Origin: Closterium sp. Naga37s-1
Taxonomy: Eukaryota > Streptophyta > Zygnematophyceae > Desmidiales > Closteriaceae
NCBI GenBank assembly: GCA_947471745.1
Contig: CANJKZ010000504.1
Location: 659,014 to 723,013, forward strand
Direction of reading: 5' to 3'
Length of the DNA: 64,000 nucleotides
Part shown: piece by piece, positions 7,917 through 17,499 of the stretch
How the letters are laid out: each line of letters starts with the position of its first letter
How positions within the stretch are numbered: position 1 is the stretch's first letter
Notes under the pieces: generated by a model
Seen by the model: only the letters and a program-made list of their open reading frames with translations
What the model was told of the DNA's origin: nothing
The model's database searches: none
Position numbers and translations under genes: made by a program

Positions 7917-10900
7917 CCGATTTGTTGTCGACGCGGAGGATGGTCGGCTTCCCAGCGTCGAGTAGCTTGAATTCCGCAAGAAGGAAACGAAGTCGGTGTC
8001 CCTCCTTGCCCGCATTCGTGGCCGCAACGTACTCCGACTCTGTCGATGATAATGTCGCGCACTTGATGCGCGAACTCGACCAGGAAACGGCGGCCCCTCC
8101 GTAAACGAACACGTAGCCGCTCGTGCTCGTCCGATTTTGCTTGTCGCCCGCATCATCGGCGTCCACGTAGCCGATCAGCTCCAGCGACTCTGGTCCACCG
8201 CCGAACTCCAGGGCGGTGTCGCGGGTGTCAGCGAGGTAGGCAAGGCAGCGGTCGACCTCACGCCAATGCTGGTCGCTCCTCACCGTGAGGCCGCTCCCCA
8301 GCTTGCTGCAGGCGAACGCGATGTCCGGCCTTGTCGTCGTCGCCGCAAATTGCAGCGAGCCAACCTTTTGCCGGTACTCCTCCTCCTCGCACTCCTGCGC
8401 CTCCTCGTCGTCGAATGTCAGCTCGGTGTAGGCATCGACCGAGACCGGCGTCTTTGGGACTCGACCGCCCTGCTCATCGTCGATGAAGCGCCTGTGCAGC
8501 TTAGCGGCGTAGCCCTGCTGGTGAAGCCACAGCTTTCCTGCTGGCCTGTCGCGCACGATCTCCAGCCCGAGGTACTTGACGACCGGCGAAATCTCACGTA
8601 GCTCGAAGGCAGCTTCCAGTAGATCCTTTAGCTCCTTCAGCATCGCGGGACTGCTGCTGGCAGCGAGCAGGTCATCTACGTAGACCAGCACCCAGCAGGT
8701 CACTCCGTTGTCGCCGACCTTGAAATAGAGCGCCTCATTGACCTGGCTCTTCTTCCAGCCAGCGCCCAGCAGCACACCGTCGAGTGCCCTGTACCACAGC
8801 AGCGGCGATTGTTTCAGCCCGTAGAGGCTCTTCAGCAACTTACACACCCGGCCAGTCCCATCGTCGAAGTAGTCCGGCTGGTACATGTAAAGCACCCTGT
8901 CGAGCTTGCTCTGCAGGAAAGCGTTCTTCATGTCGAGCTGCATCAGGTTGAGGTCGAAGATGGCGACGATGCTGAGGAAGATCCTCAGCGTGACGTAGCT
9001 GCTCACCGGCGAGTACGTTTCGTCGTAGTTGGCACCGCACACCTGCGTGAAGCCCTTCACGACCAGCCTCGCCTTCTCGCGCTCGACGGTGTCGTCGAGG
9101 CGGTACTTGATCGTCAGCACCCACCGATTCTTCATGATGTTCACCCCGCGTGGGCGTTCGACCAGCTCCCAAGTGCCCATGCCGATGAGACTGCGGATCT
9201 CTTCTTCCATGGCGGCCTTCACCGCCTCACCCTTCCAGCTCGCCAGCGCCTCCTTTACCGTCATCGTGGCGATGTCCCAGCGGTGTTCGGGGTCTGCGTG
9301 CATTTCGGGGTCGAGCTTCGGCAGTTCGTCATCCTCCTCGGCGTCGTCGTACAACAGGTCATCGCTGGCTTTGTCGTACACAGCGGTGAAGGCAGCTGGC
9401 GGTAGGCAGGTGTGGAAGCTCAGCCGTTCCGGCGGCCGTCGAGCTCGATCTGTGCATTGCAGCTCAGGCTTCGAGATCGGTACCTCCACCACGTCACTGT
9501 CGGTGGACTCTTCTCCTGCCGACCGCTCCCCTTCTACGTCGACTGTCAAGTCGTCAACCAGCTGCTTCAAACCTTCGACGAGCTGCTGCTCACCTCCTGC
9601 TGACTTCGGTAACTCCCCTGTCGACTGTACCTCTGCCGCTGCCTCTTGTTTGACCGGCTCCCCTGTCTGCTGCTCCCCTGTCGTCGACGGCTTCCCATCC
9701 TCGTCGACGAGCTTGGCGCCTTGTTGACCGTCGGCGATGCCACTGGCCGGCGCCACAGGCGACACCTCAAGGCTCCCCTCATCGCCGGTGGCCGACACAG
9801 GTGTCGACGCCGACCGATCTGCGACGGGGAAGGGAGGAGCAAGAACCAGGGGAGGTGGAAGAACCTCCACAACATCCTCATCAGCAGGCTCATCGACTTC
9901 GACGAGCAGAAGAAGCGTCGCCGTCGAGGTGTCCGTCGGTGGGTGTGCCTGCGTCCGCCCCGACGCCGGTCCAAACTTCGCCTTCCACACCTCTAGCGAC
10001 AGCATCTCGTAGAAGATCACCTCGACTGATGTGACCACCTTGTTGTCGGTCAGGTCGAGCACCTCCCAGCCCTTACTCTCCGGCGACACGCCCAGGTGAA
10101 GCCCCCAGCGAGCTTTCGGCGCCAGCTTCCCACCGCGCTGCTGCTCAGGAATCATGAACTGCACCATGCAGCCCCACACCCGTGCCAGCGTGAGGTTGGG
10201 CTTCTTCCCGCTCAGCAGCTGGTACGGAGTCGTCCCCGGCGGTGTCGTCGACCGCTCCAAGCAGTTGTGCACCCAGACAGCTTGTCGTAGAGCGAGATGC
10301 CACCAATGGTGCTGCACACCCATGTGCAACAGCATCGTTCTCACGGACTCGACGGCCGTGCGCATCTCCCGCTCAGCCATGCCGTTCTGCTGCGGAGTGT
10401 AAGGGCACGTCAGGTCGTGGAGGATGCCCTTGCCGTCGACGAAGTCGGTGAACTCCTTCCCGAGGAACTCCCCTCCCCGGTCTGAGCGGAGCATCAGCAC
10501 CGACTTCTTCGTCTGTCGTTCCACCAGCACCAGCCACTTCTGAAACTCCCGCAGAACGTCGCTCTTCTTAGCGACCGGCATCACCCTCACAAATCGAGTG
10601 TGGCGATCCTTCAGCAGCAGGAAGTACAGACTGCCATCCTTGGCAGCGACTCAAAATGGCCCGCACAAATCAATGTGCACGACAGCCAACGCCTCCGCGG
10701 CGTTCGAGCCAGTGGCGGGGAAGGTGTGTCGTGCCAGCTTTCCTCCGATACACGAGATACATGGCGGGTCTGGTCCGGTCGACGGGGTGATGTCAAGTCC
10801 AGTAGCAACGTCATGTTTTGCCGAGCTCTTTATCGTGTCGACGCTGACGTGCGCGAGCCTCGCATGCAACCGGTCAGGGGTCGACTTCGTCACCGAGACG

Positions 10901-12837
10901 ATCGTCCGCAGAGCCACTACCTCGGTCGACTGCGACCGGGTCGAACAGGGGCGAAGGTCGGTGCAGAGGACTCGTCCAGTGTAGCGTGCTCGACCGAGCA
11001 CCCCCCCGGTTGCGGCGACGAGAAACAACTCGTCACCGTCGCCCTTCAACTGCACTCCGCTCTCCTTCAGTTGGCCTGCAGATAGCAGGTTCGCCTGTAT
11101 GCCCGGAACGTACAGTACGTCGGGGATGAGGACCCGCTTCCCGGCCTCCCCTTGCAAAGCGACGGTTCCGCGGCCCTCAACAGGCTGTAGTGCCCCGTTG
11201 AATCCGCGCACGTGCTTCACGCCGTCACTCGGCTCCATGTCGACGAAGACGGCCTTCGTCCCCATCAGGTGATGGGAGCAGCCGCTATCGAGCAGCACCG
11301 CCATCGGGTTGGCCTGCACAGCTGCCACCACCGCCTGGAAGTCCTCGCCAGCCTCCGGCGACAGCGAGACCGTCGGCTCCACCAAGCCGACCATCGAGCA
11401 CGACGCCTCCCCGACGCCTCGGCTCTTGCCGCTGGAGTGGTCGACGTCCTTCGTCGACAACTTTTTCTTCGACGTCTGCTTCTCCCTGCGTGGCATCTCA
11501 TTTCGACGGGGGCGACTGCTGGTCGACCGGCCACGGCCTCCCTTGGTGTCGTCCTCGTCGCTGTCATCGCGGTCAGGACATTCGTAGGAAAGATGGTCGG
11601 GATCATGGCAGATCCAGCACTCTCGCCATCGACCATCACCTCCTCGGCCCTTGCCCCGCGTCGACCTTTTCTCGTCGACGTCCTTCGTCGATCGCCCACC
11701 TCCGCTACCACCTCCGCCATGCATCCTGCGCTGCCCTGGCTGCTGATTCAGCTTCGTTGGTGCAGCGTAGTTTGCTTGAGTAAGGAGCTCCGTGGGCTGT
11801 TCGGCCTCCTGCATCGCCTCATCTTGAAGAATATAGCTGGTGATGGAGTCCTCTTCGAGGGACTCACGCGTCACGGGTACCATCATCATCCTCTTCATGA
11901 GGTTGTAGCCGCGTGGCAGGCCCTTGACAATATAGGAGATGTAGGACGCCGTCGAGTATTCGGCGCCCGCCATCCGCATCTCAGCCAAGATCCGTCGAGC
12001 ACGGTTGCAGTAGTCCGTCGCCGACTCCTGCTCGCCCATTCGAATATGAGTTATCTTCTCCTCCAGCTGTGCGATGTACAAGTCGTCCCTGACCTGGTAC
12101 GTCGACAGGATGAAGTGCTATGCCTGGTGACCAGCATCCAGTCGCTCTCGACAGCTCCTGAACGCCAGCTGCACCACCGGCGAGCAGCACCTCGAGATGA
12201 CCATGAAGGTGAGCAAGTGAGCCGCACGAAACTCCCCACGTAGCCCGACATCGTCCACGGGCAGAATTGGGACTGTGCCGTCGGCGAATCCCTTGAGCCC
12301 GGCGACCTCCAGCTGGGGTTCGATCGACTCCCTCCAGGTGATGAGGTCCCGTCGACCTTGCAGAGGTGCGACGGTAATCCGGTCCGGTGAGAACTTGAAG
12401 TAGCCATACGTCGGTGCGATCCCGCCCACTGTCACATGCGTCGTCGCCAAGAGCCCTCCACCGCTTGGTAGAGGAGAGCGACGTCGACCATCAATGTCGG
12501 TATGCGAGCTGCCTGCAGCTGCCGTCGACTGCTGCACTTGCGCCTGACTCCTGTCGACGCCACCGTCGACCTTGATCACTCCTCTCTGGTTCGTGCCATA
12601 GTTGCCGCTGACTCGTGCACCGCCGTCGACCTCGTCGTCGACGCCACCTTCGTTTCGCACCAGTCGAGGAGAAACAGGACGGGAAGGGTGTTCCGTCGCC
12701 CACTGCGACCGGATGCCCAACTCGACAATCAACACGGGGATCGTCCCGTACTCGCCATCCGCGTGGCGTTTCGTTGCATCAGCCAAGCGTGCCTCCAAGG
12801 TGTTCGCTCCTCCCGCATTAACTACGGGGTCGACCAT
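7873..12837 (-). pseudogene. E3 gag-pol polyprotein, one frame, two nonsense codons
   Basis: From the ATG at 12837 one frame runs 1,655 codons, with TAG at 12118-12120 and TGA at 10651-10653. Order on the protein: gag; classic zinc knuckle CWICHDPDHLSYEC (CX2CX4HX4C); protease VLLDSGCSHHL; GAG-pre-integrase with H-H-C-C (RLHARLAH ... CISC); integrase with DDE residues in HIDLCGPF, LRSDRGGEF and TPQQNGMAERE; an acidic linker; RT with active site YVDDLLAA; RNase H with YVDADDAG, STESEY and DNKS. It then runs into the truncated LTR, so roughly the last third of RNase H is lost. The second stop sits where tryptophan is expected (GPFW), consistent with TGG to TGA. Apart from these lesions the polyprotein looks recent. 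Confidence 0.92.
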
Positions 12838-12895
12838 GGTGACTATCGCTGCTGCCGGCCTACGAACGACTTAGTAGGTGCAAAATTCGGCTCCT

Positions 12896-12934
12896 ATCTG
12901 AAGGTCGCATGTTCGTTCCACGCTCACCGCACCA
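12896..12934 (-). promoter_or_regulatory. Extended primer-binding site of E3: 39 nt of tRNA-Phe
   Basis: The plus strand here is identical in 37 of 39 bases to the 3' part of plant cytosolic tRNA-Phe(GAA), from A38 through the anticodon-stem 3' strand, variable loop, T arm and acceptor to CCA. CCA (12932-12934) abuts the LTR end at 12935, the normal PBS position on the minus strand. Differences are G51 to A (12909) and A58 to T (12916). Homology stops abruptly at position 37. This is not a tRNA gene, because the 5' half is absent. The tRNA reference is from memory of the wheat/Arabidopsis sequence. Confidence 0.88.
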
Positions 12935-13900
12935 TGAGAAGATAACTCTACAACGGTAGTGAGCTAGACTACGGGGTTGGCACGAACTACTAGAGGTGAT
13001 TGTAGCTTTGCCTAGTTCCTTGGTGCTTGCACAATCACGGGAGAAATTGGCAAGAGTTTTACTAGCAAAGTTGGAGTTTCAGAATTGTTGAACAAGCAGT
13101 GACAAGAGTGACTACATCATGCACCTAGCAACTCTGCAGCTATTCTGGTCGACAGACAGCACAGCATGGTCGACCGCCTGCCAGCGTTGCGTAGAGGAGC
13201 CGCGCCAGCACTGCAGAAAGGCGACCTGCCAACACAACAAGTCGACGGTGTGCCAACACTGCAGCAGAGCGACTGTCCAGCGTTGCTCCGTAGAAGACAG
13301 CAGTGCGCACGCTCACAGATGCGCGCAGACGATTGGCCCGACTTGCACCGTTGTGCATCCGTCGGCTATTGTCTGCACGTGACGAGCCACATCGACTTCG
13401 GGATACCAACCCGAAGTCGCCTTTGCCATCGCGACCTCGACGACGTTTGCGTGCCTCCGCAGAACTCGCCGAGCAGGTTACCCGGTTGACCTGGACGACC
13501 CCAAGTGCCTCTGGCCAACCACCGGGTCCCTCTGGTCGATCACGGCTCCCGTCGAGCTATCCCCTAGTCGACGGACCCCTTCTGTCGATCAGAACTCTCA
13601 GCTGTTGTCGACGAGCTCCCCTCGTCGACCGCTGCTCACTTCTCAGGTCGACGGACTGCTTCGTCGACCTCCCGGTCAAACAGCCCCTCCTGTTCGACAA
13701 CCCACCTGTCGCCCAGACCAGTCAGTTGCAGCTGTCGAGCTCCCTGGTCGACAGCAACACCACAGCGGTCCCCTGCAGCTCGACGAAGCGTGTCGAGCAG
13801 CTCTCCCACTGCAGATGGTCGGCTGCTATTCCCGTACATCCGACCAGGTCGTCGGCATTGCCCAAGCGAGGGCGGGGCAAACACTTCACTCCCGTTAACA
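12935..13900 (-). repeat. 5' LTR of E3, full length 966 bp
   Basis: Minus-strand start TGTTAACGGGAGTG at 13900 and end GTTATCTTCTCA at 12935. The right border is confirmed by the CACAG duplication. GTCGAC words are frequent, as in the rest of E3. Confidence 0.88.
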
Positions 13901-13905
13901 CACAG

Positions 13906-14154
13906 TGCGCGCCGCTCCTGTTGCCCGTGTGTCTGCAGCTTCAGCCGTTGCCTCCTATCTCCTTTCCTATCAGTCCAGCCTCCTCCTCCTCACTTGCCCT
14001 CTGTGATAGCCTCTAGCTTTACTTATTACTGTGAACTATAAACTGTTGCTTCTTGTACTTGTGCTCAGAATGTGTGGTGACGTTGTGATCCACCCTGAGC
14101 TTGTCTTTGCTTTGCTTGTTGTGCTGATTACACCCCACTTTGGCTATGGGGGTG
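13906..14154 (+). other. 3' UTR and PPT of E2
   Basis: Non-coding. From about 14068 it matches the 3' UTR of E1 and E4 (GTGCTCAGAATGTGTGGTGA, then ATCCACCCTGAGCTTG). The two hairpins seen in the other members are not preserved. It ends in GGCTATGGGGGTG before the LTR. Confidence 0.7.
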
Positions 14155-14295
14155 TGTCAGAATGTTATATTTGTCTAGCCTTCAGTGGGGTACTCAATAG
14201 TGAGTACAGCCCAATCTAGGGTTTGCTATATGTACTCAACTGCTTGCTAGTGAAAACCCTCTTCTTTGTTTCATTCATTCGCTCACATTCTAACA
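14155..14295 (+). repeat. 3' LTR of E2, 141 bp
   Basis: Ends ACATTCTAACA at 14295, followed by the CCCAG duplication and then E1 protease sequence. Confidence 0.92.
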
Positions 14296-14300
14296 CCCAG

Positions 14301-15664
14301 TAGTTGCGCGAGCCTCCACTGTCCTCTCGTGTCTGGCAGTCCTCTCAAGGTCTCTCTCAGGTCTCCACCTCCTCGAGTTCTCGACGAACTTGTTGAGCAA
14401 CGCAGTTCTCCAGGATGAATGGGCTGACACCTTCATTCTTGGAATACAGCGTGTGGCGATCTGTAAGTGCTCACGGACTGGCCGTCACCTTGCTACATTC
14501 ACTCATCAGCCTGGTTCCGGTCTGTACACCCTGACCACTACATCTACATATGTGGGTGAGTCAGATCAGGTGGCTGCGTCGAGTCGGGTGTCTGCATGTG
14601 GTCAGCTTGCAGCATCTTGCTGGTGTCGAGTACTCTCTCACCAGACTCTCCTCTGGCACCACCGCCTAGGTCACCCCTTGCTGCCACGTCTCCGCAGCAC
14701 GCACTCTTGTCTCCTTGTCTCTGGCCTTCCCAAGTCCATGGCCTCCCTCCCGCGCTCGCCTGCACTGCCGTGCCTTCCCTGCGTCGAGGGGCGGCAGCGC
14801 GCCGCTCCTCACTCCTCCGAGTTTCCTCCGACCACTTCTCCTCTGGAGACTCTCCACATGGACGTGTGGGGCCCGGCCCCCGTCGGTGGAACGGACCAGG
14901 AGAGCTACTTCCTGCCGGTTGTTGACGACTGCACACGCTACACCACTGTCTTCCCCTTGCGGCGCAAGGCGGACGTCAGCGGTTTTTTGATCCCCTAGAT
15001 CCGTGCTACTCATCGCCAGCTACGCGAGCGGTTTCGTCGGGACTTGCCAGTCCTGCGTCTGCACTCTGACAAGGGCGGTGAGTTCTCTTCTGGCATCCTT
15101 GAGGAGTTATGTCGAGACGAGGGCATCTGCCAGACGTTCACGATTCCGGCCTCTCCTCAGCAAAATGGGATTGCTGAGCGTCGCATTGGCTTGATCATGG
15201 AGGTTGCTCGTACCTCCATGAGCCATGCAGCTGCTCCCCATTTTCTGTGGCCGTTTGCGGTCCGATACGCTGCGCATCAGCTCAACCTCTGGCCCCGTGT
15301 CTCTGAGCCAGAGACCTTGCCCACACTCCACTGGACAGGGAAGGTTGGCTATGCGTCGGTGTTTCGGGTCTGGGGCGCGCTCTCCCTTGTTCGCGATGCC
15401 AAAGTGAGCAAACTCTCCTCTCGCTCTCCCCACCGATGCCCCGCCGTGGCAGTTTACCACCCGCGCGAGCGTCGAGTCTTCTCCTCCCAAGACGTCACCA
15501 TTGACGAGTCAATCTGTTTCTATAGACTAAACCCACACACGTCCCACTCGGTCCCCCTAGCGCCTCTTTTCCTGGTACCAGTCCCCCCCCCTGGTAGACC
15601 CCCTCCCCCCACAAGGTCCTGCTCCCTCAGGGTTGTCTCAGGTAGACCCACCCCTTTTAGTTGA
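14301..15664 (+). pseudogene. E1 protease C-terminus, GAG-pre-integrase and integrase
   Basis: The open frame from 14390 encodes the end of the protease region, then LLWHHRLGHP and CLPCVEGRQ (the H-H-C-C zinc-binding pre-integrase), then the integrase core with HMDVWGP (first D), LRLHSDKGGEF (second D) and SPQQNGIAERRIG (E). A TAG near 14996 breaks it, and the rest is in another frame from 15044. The C-terminal part has FRVWGALSLV and PRERRVFSSQDVTIDES, normal for Copia. The product would have cut and joined retrotransposon cDNA into host DNA. All three catalytic acids remain, but the frame is broken. Confidence 0.88.
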
Positions 15665-17066
15665 GCCTTTGGAGATCTCTTCTGACTCCTCTGGTCGAGC
15701 TGAGGGGGGTGACCCCGCCGCTGAAGACACGGCGGCCACTCGTCGCTCTCCACGCTTGGAGACCCCCCCTGGTTTTCCGCCTCGGCCATCTTCGCCGCCT
15801 CCGCAGCCTGCTGCTGTAGACTCTGGAGCTGAGAATGCTGGTGCTGAGCCTGGAGGTGAGGGTTCTGGGGGTGCTGATTCTGGGGGTGCTACGACTGGGG
15901 GTGCTGCGACTGGGGGTGCTGGTTCTGGGGGTGCTGACTCTGGGGGTGTTGCGAGTCCTAGAGGCAGTGGAGCTGTGGGTGACCCTGCTTGAGGTCCTGG
16001 AGCTGGACAGCCACCGCAGCCTGATCTACATGAGACGCTCTCGCCGCAGTCGATTCGTGCGTGGATCGTTCGGCGAGGCAGTCCTGGTGGTGGAGGGTAT
16101 GGTCCTGCTGGTTCTGGAGCTACTAGTCCTGGAGGTGCTGCTAGTGCTGGAGGTACTAGAGCTGCTAGTCCTGGAGGTGCTGGAGGTGCTGCTCATGCTG
16201 GAGGTGCCAGAGATACTAGTCTTGGAGGTGCTACTAGTGCTGGAGGTGCTGGAGCTGCTAGGCTTGGAGGTCCAGCTGGTGTTGGAGGTGCTGCAGCTGC
16301 TGGCACTGGAGGTGCTGGTGCTGCTGGTGTTGGAGGTGCTGCCGGTGCTGGAGGCGCTAGAGCTGGAGGTACTGGAGGTACTGGAGCTGCTAGTCCTGGA
16401 AGTGCTCGTACTGGAGGTGCTGGAGCTGCCAGAGCTGGTGGTGCTGCTGGTGCTAAAGGTGCTGGAGGTACTGCTGGGGGTACTGGAGGTGGTGGAGCTG
16501 CTGGTCCTGGAGGTGCGCGTACAAGAGGTGCTGGAGCTGCCAGAGCAAGTGGTGCTGCTAGTGCTGGAGGTGCTGGAAGTGCTGCTGGAGCTATTGGCAC
16601 TGGAGGTGCTAGAGGTACTGATGGTGCTAGAGGTGCTGGCGCTGCCGGAGCTCGTGGTGCTGCTGGTGCTGGAGGTGCTACTGGAGCTGCTGGTGCTGGA
16701 GGTGCTACTGGAGCTGCTGGTGCTGGAGGTGCTGGTGCTGTTGGTGCTGGAGGAGCTGGAGCTGCTGGTACTGCCCCGCGCCAACTGTTTTTCTACCCGC
16801 AGCCGCAGTCGTCCCTGCCGCCTGACTCGGTCCTTCGCCAGATTCTTAGTCTCTCGTCTTCCACTTGCCTCACTCCACCTCTCCTGTGTCCACCGACAGA
16901 CCAGTCTCAGCCACAGCCACTGCCTGCTCCTACTCCTCACACTAAGGTGACTGAGTCCCTGACTGAGTGTCGTGAGCCTGAGACTCGTGCTTTCAAAACC
17001 TGTTCGTGCTCGTCGTGTCGCCCGTCCTCGTCCTCCTGCTGTCCCAGGCACTCACAGTTTGGCACT
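15665..17066 (+). pseudogene. E1 Gly-Ala-rich linker between integrase and RT
   Basis: In the polyprotein frame (15633-15992, stop TGA at 15990) there are pentapeptide repeats such as GGADS-GGATT-GGAAT-GGAGS. After the stop comes LSPQSIRAWIVRRGSP. From 16080 to 16770 there is a long Gly-X-Y-like tract, clearest at 16670-16740 as repeated GAA-GAG-GAT triplets coded by a 27-bp unit. Equivalent linkers exist in E5 and E6. The Leu/Val-rich frame 15835-16950 is the same DNA read one base off and is not a protein. The linker's role is unknown; it probably separates two domains. Confidence 0.75.
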
Positions 17067-17494
17067 TTGAAGAATTGAAAAACAATGATTAGCTTGATTA
17101 GAGAGTATAACAAGCATACATAGGTTTGGAAGAGAAGGTTGGAAGAGAAAGGAGGGAGGTGGGATTGGGGGAGTAGGCCAACCTATGGCCCATTGAATTG
17201 GGTTGACCACACTTGGGGAAGTGGGCCAACCTATGGCCCATTGGGTTGGTTTGACAACACTTGGGGAAGTGGGGTTAACCTATGGCCCAATGGGTTGGGT
17301 TGGCCTCACTTTGTGAAGTGGGGTACCCTATTGCCCATAGGGTTGCATTTGGGGGCTCCACCACAATTGGGTTGGATTGGCACCCCAAAATGCAAGATTA
17401 CAACCAAAGTTGGGTGTAGTCCCAACCCAACTCTACACCACAATTGGTGTACAGTCACAGGTGTTAGCATGCTAGAACATAGGATTTCTAACAA
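17067..17494. mobile_element. 428-bp AT-rich insertion in E1
   Basis: Comparison with E6 shows that GGCAC(A/T)..CGTCCTTCC was once continuous here. The insert runs TTGAAGAATTG ... TTTCTAACAA, flanked by the 5-bp duplication GCACT (17062-17066 and 17495-17499). Inside, a unit of about 46-48 bp (GGGCCAACCTATGGCCCATT ... ACTTGGGGAAGT) is repeated about three times at 17175-17320. No coding content is seen. It could be a solo LTR or a small non-autonomous element; its class is not settled. Confidence 0.65.
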
Positions 17495-17499
17495 GCACT

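Larger units (their letters stand above)
7330..13900 (-). mobile_element. Copia element E3, long-LTR lineage primed by tRNA-Phe
   Basis: The outer borders are set by the perfect target duplication CACAG at 7325-7329 and 13901-13905. The 5' LTR (minus strand) is 12935-13900, 966 bp, TGTTAACGGGAG ... TTATCTTCTCA. The 3' copy is truncated to 7330 to about 7916; the two agree over roughly 580 bp with about 12 differences by eye. A single reading frame (12837-7873) encodes gag, protease, integrase, RT and part of RNase H with two nonsense codons. The RNase H C-terminus, PPT and U3 start are deleted. This lineage differs from the short-LTR family around it in LTR length, zinc knuckle and primer. 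Confidence 0.92.
6130..14295 (+). mobile_element. Non-coding short-LTR element E2, carrying E3
   Basis: LTRs of 141 bp lie at 6130-6270 and 14155-14295 (4 differences by eye, about 97%). The target duplication CCCAG at 6125-6129 and 14296-14300 is perfect. The target is the E1 protease coding region. PBS TGGAATCAGAGCAGG is at 6271-6285 and PPT CTATGGGGGTG at 14144-14154. With E3 (7330-13900) removed the interior is only about 1.3 kb: a GC-rich leader plus a 3' UTR, with no gag or pol. E2 therefore keeps only replication signals and must have been copied by proteins supplied in trans. Confidence 0.9.

Noticed and set aside
12896-12934. A tRNA-Phe gene
   Set aside because: Only the 3' half (38-76) is present, including an encoded CCA, and it sits exactly at the PBS position of E3. 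There is no 5' half or anticodon.
7330-13521. E3 as an element with two equal 587-bp LTRs
   Set aside because: With those borders no target duplication exists. Extending the right LTR to 13900 gives TGTT...CTCA ends and a perfect CACAG duplication, so the left copy is truncated.
15835-16950. 371-residue Leu/Val-rich open frame (plus strand)
   Set aside because: It is the Gly-Ala linker of E1 read one base off; GGTGCTGGA repeats become LVLEVL. The polyprotein frame gives the sensible Gly-rich linker.
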